NCBI GenBank assembly: GCA_008921705.1 | Contig: VFFE01008918.1 | Coordinates: 879,635-943,634, forward strand | Origin: Burhinus oedicnemus | Lineage: Eukaryota; Chordata; Aves; Charadriiformes; Burhinidae | Reading direction: 5' to 3' | Length of the DNA: 64,000 bases | In this document: piece after piece, positions 39,291 through 51,600 of the stretch | Position numbering within the stretch: position 1 is the stretch's first letter | Layout of the letters: the number at the start of each line of letters is the position of its first letter | Translations under genes and position numbers: made by a program | The notes under the pieces: model-generated | Database searches by the model: none | What the model saw: only the letters and a program-made list of their open reading frames with translations | What the model was told of the DNA's origin: nothing

Positions 39291-40896
39291 CGATGCTGTC
39301 TTCAGGCACGGGAACCGGCTGGCTGGCTTCCCCGTGGCCCCACCAAGCTGATGTCACCTGGCTGCTGCGGCAGTGCTTGGCATGGCGGCCTCATCCCAGT
39401 GGTGGGGACATACCCTGAGTCTACCATTCCTTGGCCATGAAGGTGTTGGTGCAGGAGCTGGGCCGGGCTTCACCACACTGTGGCAGAGCCTTGGTGCCCA
39501 CCGAGCCTTTGTACCATGCGTGTGCCCAAGCACCCAGGGACCGAGCTCAGCAGCTTCACCCTCTCCAGCCTTCCTATCCCTTGAGAAACATTTTTCAGCC
39601 TCTTTCCCTCTTCTGCGGCTGCCATCAGCTTGTTTCTGGGTGGTTCCTGATCTCCTCTCACAGCCTCATGAGGAGCAGAAACAAGGATCAGGGTAAACAC
39701 CAGAAGATGGCTGGAGGGGCATCTGCTTGGCAGCAAGTGCATGTGAAGTCTTCGAGTCCATTACCTGTTCTAATGTTAGCAGAAAGCGGGGAGGCTGGGC
39801 TGAGATATGGGCAAGGTGCTCAAGGTGTTGAGGCACGTCCAGGTTGAGGGAGGCAGCTGGGAAATGGCACCAGGGCAGTTTTACACCACAGGGCTGAGCA
39901 GGGTAGACCAGGCTGAAGGCTCATGAGAAATGAGTCAGGGCATTCAGCTCCATCCAAGCTGAGTCAGGGACCAGCGGCATGCCTCGGAGCGACCATTAGG
40001 CAGCCTCCCTACCAGGAACGGACATTCCTGGAATCAAGTGTGAGCATTTTAGGGCTTAAGCGGCAGCCCAGCAGCACAAGACGGAAGAACTGAGAAATGA
40101 AACTCTGGATCTAAAGTGCTTCCTGTGTGGTTGCTCCAGTCCTGGGTGAACTGGTGTGTCCTCCTGCGGGCTGCCTCCTGGACCTGTACCCACCAGCTGG
40201 CTGGGCCAGGCCTCTCACGGCTGCATGGCGTGCATCTGCACCATGTTGCTTGACACACGAAGTGAAGGTAAGCCTTGGACTTCTTTCTGAGGTTGCTTCC
40301 TCCTCTGTGAAATCAAACAGACTATTTTTTTTTTTTTTTAATTTGTACCAGGCTGTTTTACCTCCTCCTAATTAAACTGCTTCAACTAATTTTTTTTTTG
40401 GATTCACACGGTAAGGAAACAGCCTTATGGACAGGGTTTGTACTTGTAAAACAGCCTCGATGATGGTTTCTTTTCTTGGCAGAGCACCAGCACAAAGGTG
40501 GAGCTGTTAGTCACATATTTTCATGGCTTTTGTCACCAGCTGAGACGTGGGAAGAATATTGACATGCAGTAATGTTTACGTCAGCTGCCAGAGGACTAAG
40601 GAAGAGAAAGCACATACATTACAGACATGATTAAAGAGAAGCTGGAGAAGTGAGGAGCAGCTAATGGCTTGGCAAAATACTGCCTTTGGCACAGTCACAA
40701 AAATTCTTACTTTCATTTGTGGGGGGACTTTTTTCCTCTTCTTGCCTCTTCCCCTTTCCCTACTTTTTTCTCTTTTTTAAGGAAGCCATGTCCTGCTAAG
40801 CGCCTTATGGCTGGGCCTGCACGAGGATGGGCAGGAGATGGGGAGAGCCCTTCTGTGGGAGACTGAGCCTGGGGAAGAGTGAGCCGACGGGGCAGC

Positions 40897-40965
40897 ATTG
40901 CTCCTGGGCAGCATCACTGCTGAGTACCATCACCCCCAGGCAGCATCACTGCCGGGCACCAGGCA
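40897..40965 (+). repeat. Short GGCAGCAT tandem
   Basis: Three imperfect copies of GGCAGCATCACTGC spaced about 15-35 bases apart, next to the solo LTR. Confidence 0.5.
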
Positions 40966-40977
40966 TTCCTGTGCGTG

Positions 40978-41737
40978 TGTCACAGATAGAATGATGCACC
41001 TCACTCGTAAGAGAGAAGCAGCAATATGTTTATTGTTATAAAACACAATGATTTAATAAAGTTGATAATAGATGTGACAGTTTAACAAGATTCGAGTTGG
41101 CAAGGTACATTTGTTTATTTACTGCACAGAGGGCAGGGTCAGACAGTACTGTCAGGAAGACCCTCCCGTTGAGTCACGGTTTCAGAAAGGACCCCCTTGC
41201 TTTCTAACTCCTTCTCAGAGAGGAGTCTAGGTGCGGCTGGATCCAATCCTAGTCCCAGACTTAGTCAACGGTTTACATCTAAAGGATTATATGTGCACAG
41301 TCAATCCTTTATATCACTTAGCTAAGATTTCCAAGTTCAGCGTGCTATTAGTCACTTACTGAGGATCTGTTGCGGCAAGGAATCTCTCAACCTCGAGGAG
41401 CAACCTTGATCAGTGTCCTGACTCAAGGGGAGATCCCGGCGTGCAGCCCGCTCCCGTTCAGGAGAGCTCAAAGGGCTCTTGGGCTGTGCACTATTTATGG
41501 GGGTAAGATGATTGAATTACAGTCATGCTTGCATATTGACCACAGAACCAGCATTGGTCAAGGTAGCCCTTGGCTATTGTGTTGTTATTTCTCTCCCTGG
41601 AACCACATTGAGCCCTGATGCCTGCAGTCATGACTAGATACACCCATTATGACCACCACGGGTGGTTATCGCTTGGGCAGGGTTACAGGAGATAAAGATC
41701 AGGTGGCGCCTGGAGGGGGGGGAAGCACACCGTCACA
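40978..41737 (-). mobile_element. Solo LTR of an avian endogenous retrovirus (760 bp)
   Basis: On the minus strand the element begins TGTGACGGTG and ends CTGTGACA, giving the TG...CA termini of an LTR. Flanks gcgtg and gggtg look like a 5-bp target duplication with one change. In LTR sense there is a TATA-like CATAAATAG (about 41491-41500), and AATAAA signals at 41119-41114 and 41034-41029 near the 3' end. No gag, pol or env and no second LTR lie nearby, so this is a solo LTR left by recombination. The family is not named here; the 5-bp duplication fits ERVL-type elements. Confidence 0.82.
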
Positions 41738-44700
41738 GGGTGTCAGTGAAGTAAAGGATGACACCCCCCACAAAGCCCCAGCCTCACTCTGTGTGAGTGG
41801 CGGTGAGAGTTCTGAGCAGGTCAGCAAGTGCCATTTCCATTTAGCAGCTCAGTTCAAAATTGAGTTGCACAGTTTTCATATCCTCTGTTATTTAGGGCAC
41901 AGAGAGCCCAAGAGCCTGGAACAGACCATTTGACCCCAAGTAATCAGCAGGGTCTCCTATTTCGATCCTTTCCTCTGTTTTTTGTGCCGTACACCAGCCC
42001 CTCTCCAAACAAACCAGCTCTTTGAAGCAAGGGCTCCTCCTCCTCTCCTAGGCCACTGCTGGGATCAAAGGGAGGTCTGATGTGGCAGGAATCTGACAGG
42101 AAAATCCTGCAAACAGCCACATCTGCAGACCAGGGCACCAACCTCCCTCATGGACAAAACACACATGGAGGGCCCCCATCCCAGCCCCAGAGGAAGAGAA
42201 ACGTTTCCTTCAGTGTGCTGTCCTGGGGCCAAACCGGAGCCATTTGGGGCAGGTGGACACTGACCCTGCAAAGAAAGGGTCTCACGGAGGCACAGCACGT
42301 GGGACCAAGCCCCGAGGAAACATCCTTTGTCACCTTCCCCGGGCTGGCAGTTTGCATCCGTGTCACCATCATGGCTGGCGGTGATGGTTAGGGTGATGAC
42401 CATCCAAGGTGGTTAGTGTTTCCAGATCTGGCCCAAGCAAGAGTTTTCTTTCCTCCCCATGCAGTCTTAGAAAGTCCTGCTCAGCACCACAACCGAGCAC
42501 CTAGCAATATGTGTCAAATGCCAAGGCTTCTATCTGTGCAAATGATATGTTCTTTTTCTTGTCCAGCTCCTTGGAGAGTGTCTTGTCTCCCTGACGAATG
42601 GTGAATAACTCTGCCTTTCCCGTTTTGTGGAAAGGCAGCTGTCTGCCCTGAAACTCTAGGTGAAAAAAGGAGTGTTATTTTTATTTGGAGGCTGCTACAA
42701 TCATAATCTCTGCACAGAACTGAAGGTGTCCTCCCAGCTGTAGCTATAAAAATGTAGTCATTATGCACCTTAATAAGAAACATTTAAAATTTCATGGTTG
42801 AAATAAATTTGGATCCTAATAAAAATTCCAGATAAAATGGAAAGAGCCAGGAGGCTAGACAGTTTTACAGCTCTAATGTTCTGTCCCATTTCCTAAAATA
42901 TATTTGTTCAAGTAATTCAAACTGTCATTACAATTAACTTGTCCTTTCATTTCCCTCTCCAAATTCCCTCTAAGCTAAACACACAATTTTCTTCTATAAA
43001 TCTGCGTGACAAGTAGAGCAGTAAATTTTTTTTTCCCCCACATCATTTATATGCATTTTGCACAGATTGAGTTGCCAGGCACTTTTCCCAAGCTAATTTC
43101 TATGGTTGCAAGTGCACATATCCACACTTGAAGCCCCCTAAAAGACTTGTGGGAGAAGTCCAGTTTGGACAACTGGCCATGATAAGTCTCGTGCATTTTC
43201 TCAAAGGCAGAAAATCTTAAAAATCAGTCTTCAAATTATCTGCTAAGGGCTTTGTTGCTTGCTCCGAGGAGCAGGCAATGCAAGGATGTCCTGGTTTGGG
43301 GGTTTTCTTTTATAGGCACAATGCAGGCTAGCATCAAAAGTCAGTGGCATGAGGCACAATTCATTTAGAGAAAACTTTGTAGGCAGCGATGGGTGTAGAT
43401 ATTGCTTGTCTTTCAAGGTCTCCCTGTCTCAGGCCCTAGCCCGTAGCCAGCCTAAGCCTAGCTCCCAGCAGAAGATAATTTTTCTTGTCCAAATCAAGGA
43501 GTGCCACATGGTGACGTGTGATGCCCAGGCACAAAGTGCTTGGGAGAGCTGGGTCCTCTGATCCTCACCTCCACAGCGGGCTCTGCTCAGCCTGGGGTCG
43601 CCCCTGCACCGCCACAAGAGCCAGGTGCCAAGAGCAGCACCTTGCCCCCTGCTCATGCATGGTTTCCCTCCCCAACCTCCTCACTTCATCTGAAATGGTA
43701 ATTCCTCTGACCAGAAAAATAATGACTCTGATACATTATTTCAAATATCATTTTTGCAAAGGAATTAATCAGCTTAGTGTGAGACTGGATTACATTTTAA
43801 TTTTAATAGTGCTTAAAGTCTTGCTGTTTTTTAAATATGTTTTTCTGTTCTTTAAATTTCAGCAGGGCAGGATCTCACTTAGTTAGACTATACCTTGCTG
43901 TAATTTCTCCCTTGTGGAAATTTGACAGACAATAGCCATTATTCGGTGGCCCCGGTATCAGCCTCGCCTGTGCCCGTTGCGTTTGGTCCTATTGTCTGCA
44001 TTAAGGATAATAGCTGAGATCGGGCAGCTGGGACATCAGAGGGGTTTTATCTTCCCTTGGCAAGCGTGGAGACAATCTTTTCAAAGGCACAAAGGAGGAA
44101 TTAAATGACAAGTTCTCATTTATAGTCAAATGGATATTGAGAAATATACCTGCCATTTGGGCTTTTGAAAATATGCCTTTAAATGTAAAGTAATTATTAA
44201 AATTTCTTCAGTTGTGGGCTACAGTTTTCACAAAAGGTCTCTGTAACTTATAGGTGTAATTAACATCTCAGTTTTCCCAAGGAGCTTTGCATACTTCAAA
44301 GTACTTGCATGCTTCCACTACATTTCTTCCACCTTTTGAGATGCTTTTTATTTAAAATCAATTACAAATGAGGTGTTTATTCAAATCCTTTACCATTGGG
44401 CTTTAGCTCATAGATGACAGATCTCCAACAGAATTAAAATCACATTTTAAAGTTCACACCATGAAATGGACTCTTTTCCACTCTTTCTATCTGTTATTTT
44501 ATTACCAGGTTTGATTACAGCGAGCAGCACAGTGGATTATACCCATCATACAACCAGTTTAGCATCAGCCTTTCCTGCAAACTTCTCAACACTTCCTTTT
44601 TCAGAAGGAAAATGTGAGAGAACCCATAATTTTTATTTATGGAATAACTTGCCGTACCTCATTTCTTGGCCCTTGGCTGGCAATAAGAGCCTTTTTTTAA

Positions 44701-45894
44701 TTCAACATAGTAAGTTTTCTGGGCATAATAAATGGTAATTTACATACAGTATATTACAATTTCACATATGTACACTATTTAACATAGGTACACATCCCAG
44801 CATCTTCCTTTGTTATATGCTACCTGCATATACATTATACACATATAGAAAGAGTTTCTTTCTTTCAAAGACATGATTTGGTTAGAAGTAAGTAAAAGTA
44901 CGATGGAGCCAGGTGCAGAATGAGCAGGGCTGACATTGTCTCTCTTTTGCTGTTGGATCAGGTTACTTGGAGAAGGCATCTTCATCAGTGGGCTTCGTTT
45001 GCCCAAATCCCTTATGAAAAACCTGTCCTTCGGTAGGTTAATTGTCCAGGTGCTTAGTCCTTCGCAGAATTGGACCGTATCCATCAAACAGTATTCCGAG
45101 CCTAGCTTCAGGCATTATTTCTCAAAACATTGGTTGGATCTTGCAGCTAGAAGTTAGACAGTGCTCTTGAAGTCTCTTGTAACCCAGGAGAGATAAAAGG
45201 TGAAATACATTCTCAAAACCACACTTCAAATATTTCTTCTAGCTTCATGCCTAGCCACTCTCCTCTTAATAAGCAGAAAAATACAATTCATATGCTGAAG
45301 GAGATGTCTTGGTTTTATTTGCATATATATTTTTCATCTATTGTTTTAATGAATAATAAGTGTAAGTGGTGCCCAAGATAGAGATTCTTTTTTCCCTTTA
45401 ATGGAAAAATACCCTCCTTGATGGTTTTATAGGCTGTGTAATTGCGTCTGGTAGAAACAGACATCAATCTCTATCAGTTATGTACACAGGCATATAAAAT
45501 GACAGTAAGGTAGCCTCTCCAAAAGCTACCATTTAAACTACAGGCAGCACTAGCACAAGATGATAGGAGCTAAAGGACTGCCTCTGTCGCCACATAACTT
45601 CTAAGGGAACAGGAGCTGTAATAAAAACAAATGGCAATGTAAAGCACCGGAACTTCTTTTTTTTTTTTCTATGCCAGGAGACATTATTCATTGACAATGT
45701 TCACTTTTTGGCTGTTGGGCTACATTTATCTCTGGTTTAATATCATTATAAGGTGGGGGAGATACCTGCTTTCTTCCAGCTGGACTGATTTAGAGGACAC
45801 AAATGAAGAACTCACTGGTAACTAAGACAAAACGCTTTGGATTCCCACTGGGTGACCTGCTCAGAAATCATAACCGTGCCCCACACACGTGCTA
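41738..45894. other. Intergenic stretch, no gene seen
   Basis: Unique-looking sequence between the solo LTR and the MIR relic, with a moderately GC-rich part at 42060-42370. The part at 43730-44440 is AT-rich but not simple repeat, and reads like candidate conserved non-coding DNA. The 14-base match to an LTR start near 43289 is not supported further. Confidence 0.5.
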
Positions 45895-46050
45895 GTTAAA
45901 CAAGTTAAGCCCCTCGGCACCTCATGAGGTAGGTAAATGTTATTGCTCCCCACTTCCCAGATGGAGGAGACGAGGCACTGAGAGGTTAAATGGCACGTGC
46001 CGTGGGTAACGTAGAAAGACTGGCAAAACGGGGGGCACGGGAACCGACTT
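45895..46050 (+). mobile_element. MIR (CORE-SINE) relic
   Basis: It shows the MIR core order: 'cctcatgaggtaggtaa', 'ttattgctccccacttcccagatgg', 'gaggcactgagaggttaaatggca', then a degraded remnant of the 'aaggtcacacagc' segment. MIR copies are ancient and sparse in birds, so this one dates from before the bird radiation. Confidence 0.85.
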
Positions 46051-46155
46051 TCTCACTCCCCGCACTGGTGCCTTTGTGGTGGAGTTCTGCTGCCTTTCCC
46101 CAGCAAAGGTCCCTTCACTGCGCTGCCCTGCTGCCAGCCACGGCATTAGGTCCCA

Positions 46156-46204
46156 TTTTACACTCTGTTTACAGAGTGAAACAGAGTTTTACACTCTGTT
46201 TACA
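46156..46204. repeat. 18-bp direct repeat with internal inverted repeat
   Basis: TTTTACACTCTGTTTACA occurs at 46156-46173 and again, identical, at 46187-46204. Between them AAACAGAGT (46179-46187) is the reverse complement of ACTCTGTTT (46162-46170), so a short hairpin can form. It lies just past a MIR relic and about 2.2 kb downstream of GABRR2. Confidence 0.85.
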
Positions 46205-46787
46205 CTCCCGTTTTAGCAGTTTACTCCTTAACTGCTAATGCTGAAGAATGCACAGTTATGTCCAGGCTTTAACCTCTCAAAAGATGAGTGGGCTAGCTCT
46301 TTAATATTTTTTGCCTCTTTATCTTAGTGGTCTCTACCTATTGATGTGAGAAGTATACAGGTTTCAGCTCCAAGAAGAGCTGTGTGTGGTAAATGCACTG
46401 ACCTGGTAGCTCAGGAGAGAAGTGGCAGGCTGGGATGCAGGGCAATCCTCCCTTTCAGATATTGCCCTTCCATGGCTTCCCTTCTCACCAGTGATTTCAG
46501 GGCTGTATTTTCGTAGTTGTATGACCACACAGAATTCTGGTAATGTCAGTTATTAACATGGCTGATGAAAGGGGCACAGTGTTGTTATTTTTAGTTTCTG
46601 CCATCAATTTTCTTTCCAGTAAATCAGTGTGACCTAGCAATATTTGAGGTGCAAGAAAAATTATGGGTTTTGTTGACAGCCTGGAGTTGACACTCCCCTG
46701 CCACCCTCTACATCCCTTGAGACTCTAAGACATAAGAATTGCTGCTACGGTAAGCAGAAAATTTCACTTGCCAACAAATAGTTACGG

Positions 46788-46793
46788 TTTTAT
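46788..46793 (-). terminator. Candidate polyadenylation signal for GABRR2
   Basis: This is the first AATAAA on the minus strand below the GABRR2 stop codon, about 1.6 kb downstream. An ATTAAA variant at 47255-47260 is an alternative. Neither is supported by more than the hexamer and its position. Confidence 0.25.
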
Positions 46794-48384
46794 TAGTATT
46801 TTTGTTTGCTTTTTCTTTAGTCATGTGATTTATCTGAATCTTCATGGCCCAACCCCAGTCAGATGTGTAACTTAATCTTGTCATTGAGTCAGCTTCTAAC
46901 CTCAGTCCTGGCTCTTCACGCTTCAGGCTCTGCCCACCTTGCTGAGTTTCAGCTTGGTAACCAAACGTTTTGCTGAACGTAATCTCCACCACAACCAAAA
47001 AGTCATGGTGATTTCTAAAAATAAGGAGCACACAAACCTGGACATTGTTGTCTTGCTGCTATCATGTTTCTACATTTGGGTTTTGCTGTCAACGTTATTA
47101 GCAAAGGAAACAGAGGTATCACAGGATGAAAAATGAAATGCCAAGCACAGAAGCTTGTTACAATGCTCTCCAGCAGCTTCAAAGGACTTACATCACCCTT
47201 GGAGCCAGAGGCCAGACAGGGTCTCATTGAATCCTACAGTATTATTCTTGGCCATTTAATCTCTGACATGCCTGTGTTTCTGCAGAGACGGGTTCTGGCA
47301 GACATCTCTCCCTCTCGATCCAAAATGCCTGAACAGAAAGACATGTTGATTGGGAGAGGCACATTGAGATATACAGTTTCTCTGTGGGCTGCACTTTCCT
47401 CACAGAGGTGAGGAAAATCCTTGAAAGCCACCAGTGCTGCTCTCAATGCTGTTTTCTGCTTCTGAAGAGAGAAAGTGATGGTTCCAGAGACACTGCCCAT
47501 TCACCATGTGCAGACTGTACTCGCTACACACTGCCTTCCCCTCTCACTTTAGAGGGCAGGTGCTACATATTACATGCTATGCTCGAGTTATATGGAGAGC
47601 ACATGCCTAAACCTCTCTGTTTTCATTAGTCATGTACCCTGGGAGCCATCTTCTGTGAGTCTCTGGGCTTCTTTGCTCTGCTTCATCATCACTCCTTACC
47701 TCTAATTTAGAAAGTAATGACCACCAACTCAAACATACCCCCTGCACTCTGTAACCAGCGCTGTTCATCCTGGCCAGTCAGCTGTCCTACCAGTATCGAT
47801 GAAGATCCCATCCAGAGAAAGAAGAATTTGGACCCTAAAAGGAGATTTTGTTCATCAACCAATGGAAAGAAACATGATGTTCATATGCCAAAGAAAAATA
47901 AAAGGATTTGCTCAAACCCAGAGATTTTGAGAACGAAAGGCCTCATTCAGTTCCCTTACAGGAGATGCACTGTCCAGACCCCTCCTTGCAAGTTGCATTT
48001 GTCTAATCCCTCAGGACAGCCTACGTGAGCATTGTGTCTCATTGTCCATTGCACAGCAGGCACCAGCAGCATGGCTGTCCCCAAATGAACATACAGCACC
48101 TTTTGGGTGAACAGTGAGCACATATTTTCAAGTATGAGAAACGACATGTGTCATAAAGCAAACAGGAGCTGGGGTGTGAGTTGGAAAGCAACCAGCACAG
48201 CAGGTTCCTCCATGATGCCTGTGCATGGAGTAGCCCACTGGAGGATGTGTCCCCCCCTTTACCCTCCAAAGAAGCAATAAAATAATCAGTTTTCTAGCTT
48301 TGCATCCAGATTAGACTGAAAAAGAACAAACAAAAGAGAGTTTTGTAAATGTCTTCTGCTTCAGTCACTGCTGTGCCAGCACAA

Positions 48385-48693
48385 TCAGCTAAAGACAGAC
48401 CAGTATATCAAATTAAAAAATATATAGGTGCCTGGAAATATTAATCTTGAGTATTTATCAATTGCATGAGTGTTCTGGATGATGCGTAAGCCCACATGGC
48501 CCTTCAGGCCTCTCTTCCTTGATGAATTAGATTCATTGCTCATAGCTAAGTGCACAACCATCTTTTCTTGTTTTTCTTCCTCTGGGACCATCTGGTTTCT
48601 TGTATATCCTGCCAGGCTGTTGGCATCAGATTCACTGTAGTTTCCATCCAGCATCATAGTTTTCGAATGAGGTATTCCACACATACATGGAAA
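48385..48693 (-). CDS. GABRR2: GABRR2 last coding exon: M3-M4 loop, M4 and stop codon
   Basis: The exon is 309 bases, starting after acceptor TTTCTAG with Phe-Pro-Cys-Met-Cys-Gly and ending in TGA at 48385-48387. It encodes the variable cytoplasmic loop, including [17 protein letters not shown], which matches rho-2 and not rho-1. This is followed by the conserved [13 protein letters not shown] entry into M4 and the C-terminal SVF-Ser. The loop is about one residue shorter than my recollection of the human protein. The 3' UTR would extend below 48385; its end is not certain. Confidence 0.96.
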   Translation of the reverse strand, partial: FPCMCGIPHSKTMMLDGNYSESDANSLAGYTRNQMVPEEEKQEKMVVHLAMSNESNSSRKRGLKGHVGLRIIQNTHAIDKYSRLIFPGTYIFFNLIYWSVFS

Positions 48694-51600
48694 CTAGAAA
48701 CATAAACAAGAAATATAGCTGAACACTGGAAGAACACATTAGCAACAGAAATGATCCCTTTCTATTAACAGACACATGTAAAACAGACACACTGTAAACA
48801 GTGGAGCTTGAAATTTTAGTTGAGATACTGTAAGTTTCTCTTTGAACAAAAAAGTCACTTTTTTTTTCTTGCGTTCCAAAAGGGAAAAGACATATTTTAG
48901 CTACATTGCTTGGACAAGCTGCTTCAGAAAAGGTTGGAAAAGTGCTTCAGCAGGCATAAAAACTAACCAAAAGGTTTCCTTAGCTAGCTCTGCTCAGCTT
49001 TGCTGTCTTGAGATTCCTTATTTTGCAGTCTTTGTGTTTATAAATATTCAAGGACAAGATGCAGTTTTATCTGTGGAAATGGCTTATCTATTACATGTTA
49101 TGGGAAAAAAAGGGCCAAGTTCTGGTTTCACAGATACACGTTTTCTTTGCAAATTTGATTTTAAACCAAGGAGAGGACCAGTTAAAAGCCTAATGTAAAA
49201 TCCCAGCTCTGTTGAAGTTGATGTCAAAACTTGCATTGACTTCAGCAACACCAGCATGCATCCCACAAGTCTAAGAAAACCAATGAATACAGGTAGAATT
49301 TTGAATAGCAAATACATCTGCTCTTTAAAATCTGCAGGTTTTCTGTCTCAGAAATATGGATTATATATTTATATGTAATGAAAATGGACTCCAAAACCTT
49401 TCTACTAGGAGTTCCTGCCTCTGATTCCCCACAGACTGCTTTCCTTACCCAATAACACTTTGCTCCCAATTCCCTCCTCCACCGATTTTGATGTATGGGT
49501 TTCCCAATGAACTGTTTTCAAAGATAAGTTCATCTAAAATTATTAAGTATATATACACATAAATGCGTATAACCTGAATATATATATAAAAATATATAAA
49601 ATGTATATGTACCTGAATATGTAATATTCAGGATGCCATTGGAAAACTCTGCACTCAAAGCTTTTTCTTCAGATTATTTAACCAACAGGTCACATTGCTT
49701 ACTGAAAACCTGAAAATCAATTTAGGAATTATTTTCTGTGTTCTAGTTATAATCAAATGATTTGGTATCAGTAGACCGTGTGCAGAAAAACATGACAAGT
49801 TTGTAGCCCATTTGCTCTACTTGTTAGACCCATCACTCCAGGAATTTTTTGGAGCACTCCATGGATACAGCTGAACATCAAATGGGTTTTAAGACATGTT
49901 TTATACTAAACAGGTGTATCTTAAAAAAAAACCCAAACAACCACCAAAAAAACACAGGGAAGAATTACATCAGGCTCTTTATCATCAGCTGATGACAGGT
50001 CCAGGAGATAGTGGGTGGGTGGAAGGGAAAGCAGATAACAGCAATAAGCTAATTGCTGTGCGACCCAGCAGGGAAAGAAATTCTGCAGATTTACTCTTAG
50101 CCCCCAGGTCAAATTACAGTTCCCTTGGCTTCATGTACATGTGATGACAGTCACCTCTATGGACAAGGGAGCCTAATGCACTAGAAACCCACCTCCACAA
50201 AGTCTTAAATTACACCCATCTTCACATAGGCATCACATACATGCAGAAGTATGCTACATAATTTCACCCTGAAGCAATTTGAGTCTATGTCTACACTAAT
50301 ACATTAAACATGGCCAAAGAGCCTCCCTGGACCGGGAACTCAGCTGACAATACTATTAGAGTGTCAGAAATGTCTCTGGCCTGAATTTTGTTCAGGCCAA
50401 CAAGCACCAGAAGTTCCTATGTATGGTTCAAGAATTAGCATGGGCCACGGACCATTTGCCACAGGCAGTTCATAACAACTTCTCTGATTCTGAGGAAAAG
50501 AAGATTTAGTTTTAGATACTCTGTGTCCATCAGCCTTGGTCCCAGGCATACTTAATTTCTTAATGTAGACATAATATAGAGCTGTTTTCTGGGAAGCCTG
50601 ACATATTCACATTCAGATTCTTTGGGTCTGTCATAGGGGCACAGCATTGGCCGGCAAGATCCACATTTACAGCGAGAAATGTCTCTTCTGCTTCTTCAAG
50701 AACATTCACCTACATTTTGCCACAATCCTCTCAAGTAATGCTGCTTATTATCTCTGTTCCTATTACCACTGTTGAGGACTAATATTGTCACATGCTGAAG
50801 ACTGGGTAGAATATTCTACCTTGTGTAGCAAAAAGGCATTTGCTGAATATAGAATTCAATGCATAAGACTCGATAAAGGGCAGATTTGTGATATAAATAA
50901 CAAGCTACGCTGCCACTGGATGTGGGAAAACTTTCCTGAAAACTTAACAGAACAGTAACAAACCCTCTCAAGTTCATTTCATCCCTCTGACACAGAAGGA
51001 GAGTTTTCTTGCCATTAAAAAAAAACAGGCTTATTCTAGGCAAGTCACACGTAGAAAGGATGATTTTTGTTACTTCCTGAGTACTGTCAAGATGCGCTTT
51101 ATACAAATGCTGCCTTCTTTGAACATGGGAAGTCTGAGCAGGGCTGGCGAAAAGGCTATAGACAGTCTTGACTTGCTGTGCACACACAGAGCATCTTTAC
51201 CTTGTGTTGCAGAGAATTGCTGGGCCCTGGGTGGGGACTAGAACGGGGGCATAGATAAATCAAGTTACCCAGGATATGTTCAAGTAGCTTTCCAGAATCA
51301 CACTATTGTTGAGAAGGCCTTGAAAAGAGGTAAAATTTTGCCACAGGAGTCTGCTGAATTTATTCCAATTGCTTTTTAAAATGTATCTGACTAAATTTGT
51401 CAAATAGGAAAGGTACTGGGCTAATAGATGGTCTATTCTGTACTTCAAGGAAGTCACAGGAAGAAGTACAAGCGGAAGAGAAGGACATGCAAAGCCAACA
51501 GAGTAGTTCGAAGAGGGAAATGTCATGGTCAAATCATATGAAAGATGATGTCTGCATTGGCATTTCTGAAAGGCTGATACAAATTTCTCCAGGAGTCAGA

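Noticed and set aside
43289..43302. TGTCCTGGTTTGGG, resembling the 5' end of the LTRs at 20855 and 23960
   Set aside because: Only about 14 bases match; the following sequence does not continue as an LTR and no matching end or target duplication was found.
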